Assembly: GCA_020217065.1 (NCBI GenBank) | Contig: JAIWOB010000084.1 | Span: 1-10,000, forward strand | Direction: 5' to 3' | Length of the DNA stretch: 10,000 nucleotides | Source: Chloroflexota bacterium | GTDB lineage: Bacteria > Chloroflexota > Anaerolineae > Anaerolineales > Villigracilaceae | Shown here: piece by piece, positions 6,391-10,000 of the stretch | How positions within the stretch are numbered: position 1 is the first letter of the stretch | Layout: every line of letters begins with the position of its first letter | The notes under the pieces: model-generated | The model's database searches: none | The model's input: only the letters and a program-made list of their open reading frames with translations | What the model was told of the DNA's origin: nothing | Program-made: the position numbers and the translations under genes

Positions 6391-6400
6391 TATTTTTTGA
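6374..6400. promoter_or_regulatory. Candidate operator in the Lrp promoter (two AT-rich inverted repeats)
   Basis: TTTTG-CA-CAAAA (6374-6385) is a perfect inverted repeat lying inside the -35/-10 spacer. TCAATATTTTTTGA (6387-6400) is an imperfect palindrome with TCAA/TTGA arms that covers most of the -35. AT-rich imperfect palindromes of this kind are typical of Lrp/AsnC sites, so autoregulation is plausible. Confidence 0.4.
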
Positions 6401-6410
6401 TGATTTGTCA

Positions 6411-6438
6411 GTTTTTTGCGACCCAAAAAGCAAAAAAC
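6411..6438. repeat. AT-rich hairpin between the polyamine-binding protein gene and the Lrp promoter
   Basis: GTTTTTTGC (6411-6419) and GCAAAAAAC (6430-6438) form a perfect 9-bp stem with a 10-base loop, 38 bases after the stop of the binding-protein gene on the minus strand. No clean T-run follows the stem. It could be a weak terminator for the upstream gene or part of the regulatory region. It is the only candidate for ending that operon. Confidence 0.35.
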
Positions 6439-6475
6439 GCAAAGGCACGCCGTCACCCCACAAGTTTCCAATGTC

Positions 6476-7663
6476 TTAATCGCCGTTTCTCACCTCGCGC
6501 CACAGGTCGTCATAAAGGCGGGCGGCGGTGCCTACATCCGCGATGCGGCGTCCCGTCCGCAAAACGTTTATGGGCGGGTTGGTGATTGGCGATTCAATGT
6601 AGGCGTTATACAGGCTGGCGAGAGTAATTTCCCCGCCGTTTATATCCTTGATTTTCGTTTGGTTTTCGCGGATAAATTCAAGCGCGGCGGCGTTCGGAAC
6701 GCTATATGGAAAATCGCGCAAGACCATCCAAAACACATCGCCCTGATTGACGTAATTCAGCCAGGCATAGGCGGCGTCGGCGTGAGGGGCGTTCTTAAGA
6801 ATCGCCCAATTATCCTGCCAAAGGATGACGCCTTCCGAAGGGAAAACAATTTGGATTTGCGGGTTTTCCTGATGGGCGATAAAGGCTTCGCCCGTCCATA
6901 CCGCCGCCAAATCCACAGCGCCGGCGAGGAGGGCAGTTTTGGGGCTGTCGCTGTCGAAGAGTTTGACGGCGGGAATCAACGCCTCCAGTTTGGTCTTGGC
7001 TTCCGCCAACTGCGCGGGGTCCGTCGTATTGACGTCATAACCGAGAGACAGGAGGGCTGCGCCAATAACGACGCGCCGGTCGTCGAGAAGCGCTATCCGC
7101 CCGGCGTACTGCGGATTCCACAGGTCCGCCCACGACTGCGGAAGAGTCTCCACCCTGTCCATGTTGACTGCAATCAAATCCATCCCAGCCAGATAGGGAA
7201 GCGTAAACCTGTTGCCGGGGTCAAATTCAAAATCGAGATAGTCGGGGTTGAAATTTTTCATCACCGGCAGGCGGGCATGGTCGAGTTCCTGCAATAAATT
7301 CTCTTTGACGAGACGGGGAATCATGTAATCGGACGGCAGAATCAAGTCGTAACGGGCGCCGCCGCCGACAATTCCATCATATAGCTCCTCGTTGCTGGAA
7401 TACAGATGAAGACGGGTTTCAACGCCGTAAACCGCCTCAAAACATTCGACCATGTCGGCTGGGATGTACTCGGTCCAAACAAAAAGGTCAAGTTCCGTGG
7501 AAGTCAATTCGGCGGGAAATTCAGGCTGCGGGCAAAGATAACCGCTTGAAGAAACCGGCGGCGCAGCGGTCGGAGAGGACGAGGCTGGCAGCATCGAACC
7601 GCCGCACGCCGCCAGCGAAAAACCAGCGGCAAGCAAACAGAGCGAGAGAATTTTTTGATTCAT
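6476..7663 (-). CDS. PotD-like polyamine-binding lipoprotein (ABC transporter substrate-binding protein)
   Basis: The 395-residue product starts with a lipoprotein signal: basic start, hydrophobic core, lipobox LAAC at residues 17-20, so Cys20 would be lipid-anchored. A Ser/Pro/Thr-rich tether follows to about residue 42, then a PotD-type periplasmic-binding fold. Compared from memory with E. coli PotD, the ligand-site residues WTEY (63-66), PSDY (110-113), D195, W256, and W282/D284 are kept. However, the position of PotD Glu171 is Val198, and the position of Gln327 appears hydrophobic. Polyamine binding is therefore likely, but specificity may differ. No permease or ATPase genes are in view. 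The start codon is 5 bases after the adenosine-specific kinase stop, so the two are probably co-transcribed; its own ribosome-binding site is weak. Confidence 0.9.
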   Translation of the reverse strand: MNQKILSLCLLAAGFSLAACGGSMLPASSSPTAAPPVSSSGYLCPQPEFPAELTSTELDLFVWTEYIPADMVECFEAVYGVETRLHLYSSNEELYDGIVGGGARYDLILPSDYMIPRLVKENLLQELDHARLPVMKNFNPDYLDFEFDPGNRFTLPYLAGMDLIAVNMDRVETLPQSWADLWNPQYAGRIALLDDRRVVIGAALLSLGYDVNTTDPAQLAEAKTKLEALIPAVKLFDSDSPKTALLAGAVDLAAVWTGEAFIAHQENPQIQIVFPSEGVILWQDNWAILKNAPHADAAYAWLNYVNQGDVFWMVLRDFPYSVPNAAALEFIRENQTKIKDINGGEITLASLYNAYIESPITNPPINVLRTGRRIADVGTAARLYDDLWREVRNGD

Positions 7664-7668
7664 CTTTT

Positions 7669-8154
7669 CTAAGATTTATAGCCAATCATCCGCAAAAAGT
7701 TCTTTCTCCACGCGACGCCCTCCTCGTCTTCAACCCCTTGAGGAGAAAAGCCGTCCACTACGCCGAGGATGCCGCGTCCCTGCTCGGTTTCGGCGACCAA
7801 GACTTCCACAGGGTTGGCTGTGGCGCAGAAAATATGAGCCACTTCAGGCACGGATTTAACGGCATTCAAGACGTTGATGGGAAAGAAGCCCCGCCCCAGA
7901 AAAAGAATGAAGGAATGTCCCGCGCCGATGGCGAGGGCGTTTTTCTTCGCCAGTTCAATCATTTCATCGTCGGTTCCCGTCCAGCGCACAAGGCATTTCC
8001 CCGAAGCCTCGCAAAACGCCAGACCAAACTTGACGCCCGGCACAGAACCAACCAAAACTTCGTGAATATCTTCGACGGTTTTAATGAAGTGGGATTGTCC
8101 AAGGATAAAATTGATGTCTTCGGGTTTTTCGATTTTGACAGTTTTGATTTCCAT
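7669..8154 (-). CDS. Adenosine-specific kinase (COG1839 / PF04008 family)
   Basis: This 161-residue protein matches the adenosine-specific kinase family along its whole length. The family is best known from archaea such as Pyrobaculum and is thought to phosphorylate adenosine to AMP. Hallmark stretches are [17 protein letters not shown] (about 10-26), [41 protein letters not shown], and [19 protein letters not shown] with [10 protein letters not shown]. The protein is predicted to be soluble. AGGAG lies 7 bases before the ATG. It sits between an MFS transporter (82 bases upstream) and a PotD-like lipoprotein (5 bases downstream). With an MTA/SAH nucleosidase-like gene in the same run, a role in adenosine or nucleoside salvage is a reasonable inference. 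The enzymatic assignment rests on the family, not on residues I can verify. Confidence 0.9.
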   Translation of the reverse strand: MEIKTVKIEKPEDINFILGQSHFIKTVEDIHEVLVGSVPGVKFGLAFCEASGKCLVRWTGTDDEMIELAKKNALAIGAGHSFILFLGRGFFPINVLNAVKSVPEVAHIFCATANPVEVLVAETEQGRGILGVVDGFSPQGVEDEEGVAWRKNFLRMIGYKS

Positions 8155-8181
8155 GGGGGTTCTCCTATTGAAAGTCTTTAG

Positions 8182-8216
8182 CCGCTCTGTCGAAGGCTAA
8201 GCCCGCCGCAGAGCGG
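8182..8216. repeat. Intergenic inverted repeat between MFS and adenosine-specific kinase genes
   Basis: CCGCTCTG (8182-8189) and CAGAGCGG (8209-8216) form a perfect 8-bp stem around a 19-base loop. A competing stem, CCCGC/GCGGG, uses part of the same bases (8203-8218). No T-run follows, so this is not a clear terminator. It may be a processing hairpin or a copy of a dispersed palindromic repeat; the loop contains TTCGA, common in such elements. Confidence 0.4.
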
Positions 8217-8236
8217 GTTGAGGCGGCAAATGTATT

Positions 8237-9484
8237 TTATACCGATTCCGCCGCCCGCCTGACGTCTTTTTTGAGAAACAACAAAAAACCAATGAGGCGC
8301 AGACCAGCGCTCACCCACAGCGCGCCGCCAAGACCAATGTAATCCGCAAGCCAGGTTCCAAGCAGCGGAGCGAAGATGGCGGAAAAATATTGCATCGAAT
8401 GGACGAGCGAGACGAAAGTCGCGCTATATTCCGGCGGGACGGTCTTCATCAACTCGTCAAAAAAGACCAAGTCCAATCCGGCTTGAAAGAGTCCTGCGAT
8501 GGCGGCGTAAACAACGATAAGCGAAACCTGAGGCGTGGCGGCCGTCAGGGCGGGATAGAGAATCATGCCCCCGGTCGTGGCGAGCAGAACAACCCGCCCG
8601 CCGTATTTGCGGGACGACATCGTCCAGAAGAAATATCCCATGAGCATGACAATGTTCATGGACATGGTGATGACGCCAATCTGCGAGTCCGTCGCTTTGA
8701 CCACATGCACGAAATACAACGGCATGATGGGCTGGCTCAACATCAACGCGGAGTAGTAAACGAACTTTTTCAGGGCGAAGGATGTGAAGGCGGGCGCGCC
8801 GCGAATCAGGGAAAAATAGTTTCGGGCTGATTCCCAAGCCGACGAGGAAGAACCAAGCGTCAGGCGGGTTTGGTCCGGCAGCGATATCTTCCGCGAAAAA
8901 TAGTAACTCAGCAGACCGCCGAGAGACAATCCTAAAAACATCACCGCGTAATTGACGGGAAATTCAATCAGGTCAATGGTGCGGGTGACAAAGAAGGTTC
9001 CCACCACGGTCGTCAAGCCAAAGATTGCCCAACGGCGGCTGAGGAGGATATAACGCCCTTCGGGACCGGCGACGGCGTTCATCACCACCGAAAAGGCAAC
9101 CGCCAGCGCCGTTTGCGGCAAGGTGGCGAACGCCCAAATGGCGAGCGTGGCGAGAACGGTGTATTGGCTGGGAAGCGCAAAAGTCAGAACGCCGGTCAAA
9201 GCGTAGCAGGAGATAACCAGCAGACGCGAAAGGCTGTACCAGGGGACGATGTTTTTGCGGCTTTGCAAAAAACGCCCAACCAAAATGGCGAGGAAAAGAC
9301 CAGTGACCCCCGGCATGGAGGTAAGCAAACCGACCTGAAAATTGCTCGCTCCAAGGCGGGTGAGAAAAACGGGAAGGAAAGGCGCGGCGACATTGGCAAT
9401 GCTGACGCCGATGGCGTCAATTTGCACATAGCGGAAATTTCGCTTTTGGATTTCTTGTTCGGTTGAATTAAGCATGGGATACAT
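8237..9484 (-). CDS. Major facilitator superfamily (MFS) transporter
   Basis: The 415-residue membrane protein has about twelve hydrophobic segments in two halves joined by a polar loop near residues 195-230 (SRKISLPDQTRLTLGSSSS). The N-terminal half reads like an MFS: FLPVFLTRLGASNFQVGLLTSMPGVTGLFLAILVGRFLQSR, where the first cytoplasmic loop carries the usual Gly and basic residues. The C-terminal half has SSRKYGGR in the equivalent loop. Substrate and direction are unknown; a nucleoside or drug-like substrate cannot be read from sequence. Its ATG follows the stop codon of the nucleosidase-like gene with no gap (TGA then ATG), so translational coupling is likely. A second ATG at 9475 is possible but has no better ribosome-binding site. 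Confidence 0.88.
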   Translation of the reverse strand: MYPMLNSTEQEIQKRNFRYVQIDAIGVSIANVAAPFLPVFLTRLGASNFQVGLLTSMPGVTGLFLAILVGRFLQSRKNIVPWYSLSRLLVISCYALTGVLTFALPSQYTVLATLAIWAFATLPQTALAVAFSVVMNAVAGPEGRYILLSRRWAIFGLTTVVGTFFVTRTIDLIEFPVNYAVMFLGLSLGGLLSYYFSRKISLPDQTRLTLGSSSSAWESARNYFSLIRGAPAFTSFALKKFVYYSALMLSQPIMPLYFVHVVKATDSQIGVITMSMNIVMLMGYFFWTMSSRKYGGRVVLLATTGGMILYPALTAATPQVSLIVVYAAIAGLFQAGLDLVFFDELMKTVPPEYSATFVSLVHSMQYFSAIFAPLLGTWLADYIGLGGALWVSAGLRLIGFLLFLKKDVRRAAESV

Positions 9485-10000
9485 TCACTTGACGCCCGCC
9501 AGCCAAATCGGCAATTGACGGAACAACTCGCTCATCACCGCTTTTGTCCGCTCATGGAAGATTTCAATTTTGCCGTAAACCTCGCCGCCGTCGCCGCCGA
9601 CAAGGTCGCTGATGCCGCGCAAAATCAACAGGCGGATATTGTTCTTTTTCGCCACCCAGGCAATCGCGCCGGATTCCCAATCTGCGGCGACGGCGTTGTA
9701 TTTTTCGATGAGCGCGGGGATGTCTTCGACAACGATGTCGCGGTCGGCGGAGATTAAGAGACCGCGAATGACGGACGGCGCATCGTGGTTTCCGCGTCCC
9801 AGCCAGGAGAGGTCAATCTCTGTCGTGTAATGCCGAATCGCTTCAGCGCCGTCGCCCATTTGCTCGATAATGTCGTAGACCAGAGTCCGCTCGACGAGGA
9901 TGACCGCGCCGGTTTTAATGCGCCCTGCAAAACCGCCGCAAGTTCCAAGGTTGACGAGCAGGTCAGGCTGGAAATGGTCAATCACATATTGAGCGGTCGC
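9485..10000 (-). CDS. Nucleoside phosphorylase / 5'-methylthioadenosine-S-adenosylhomocysteine nucleosidase family protein (5' end off window)
   Basis: The last 172 residues of a PnP/UDP-phosphorylase superfamily protein (PF01048) are visible. The frame stays open to the right edge (ATAQYVIDHFQPD), so the GTG at 9985 is internal and the true start lies outside. Marks include NLGTCGGF, the glycine-rich loop near the phosphate/ribose site, and DWESGAIAWVAKKN, whose Glu matches the ribose-binding Glu of MTA/SAH nucleosidases. ILRGISDLVGGDGG carries the Asp that protonates the purine in that family. Such enzymes cleave MTA, SAH or other nucleosides to free the base; nucleosidase rather than phosphorylase is favoured but not certain. 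It is the first visible gene of a probable operon with the MFS, kinase and PotD-like genes. Confidence 0.87.
   Translation of the reverse strand, partial: ATAQYVIDHFQPDLLVNLGTCGGFAGRIKTGAVILVERTLVYDIIEQMGDGAEAIRHYTTEIDLSWLGRGNHDAPSVIRGLLISADRDIVVEDIPALIEKYNAVAADWESGAIAWVAKKNNIRLLILRGISDLVGGDGGEVYGKIEIFHERTKAVMSELFRQLPIWLAGVK

Noticed and set aside
6416..7297. 293-codon plus-strand frame opposite the PotD-like gene
   Set aside because: It is antisense to a lipoprotein with a clear signal peptide and PotD motifs; there is no ribosome-binding site and no recognisable domain.
9485..9985. Complete gene starting at GTG 9985
   Set aside because: The frame continues open to the window edge with family-like sequence (TAQYVIDHFQPD), so GTG 9985 is an internal Val and the gene is truncated by the window.

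Overview
The window is ordinary chromosomal DNA from a bacterium with moderate-to-high GC. It has no insertion sequence, phage, CRISPR or RNA gene that I can see. The gene styles suggest an uncultivated Chloroflexi of the Anaerolineae type: a MetRS of the 'FLPDRYIEGTC' subclass without a C-terminal tRNA-binding domain, an archaeal-like adenosine-specific kinase, a lone PotD-like lipoprotein, and an Lrp regulator beside a saccharopine-dehydrogenase-family enzyme. This placement is inference from gene content; no marker gene here settles it.

Layout. Positions 1-672 (minus strand) hold the N-terminal part of a membrane-anchored PAS-domain sensor protein that runs off the left edge. A 315-base divergent intergenic region follows. 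It holds back-to-back promoters built on two copies of CCTTGCAA, a 23-codon ORF with four internal Met codons in the pattern MxMxMxM, and a strong intrinsic terminator. All of these lie ahead of metG (988-2790, plus strand). This looks like a methionine-sensing, peptide-based transcription attenuator of methionyl-tRNA synthetase, and it is the most interesting element in the window. metG ends at a bidirectional terminator-like hairpin facing the first of a long run of minus-strand genes.

Minus-strand genes, in transcription order from the right edge. The first group is a nucleoside phosphorylase/MTA-SAH nucleosidase family enzyme (cut by the right edge), an MFS transporter abutting it with no gap, an adenosine-specific kinase 82 bases further on, and a PotD-like polyamine-binding lipoprotein 5 bases after that; these four are probably one operon. 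The second group is an Lrp/AsnC regulator with a very good promoter whose predicted start point coincides with its ATG (a leaderless mRNA), then a saccharopine-dehydrogenase-family enzyme and a Na+/solute symporter. A hairpin terminator follows the regulator and another follows the dehydrogenase.

How they may fit together. Several genes touch methionine, S-adenosylmethionine, MTA/adenosine and polyamine or lysine chemistry: MetRS with a Met leader peptide, the MTA/SAH nucleosidase-like protein, adenosine kinase, the PotD-like binder, and a dehydrogenase of the family that includes carboxynorspermidine dehydrogenase. This functional theme is inference. The Lrp-type regulator is the obvious candidate to control the dehydrogenase and symporter next to it.
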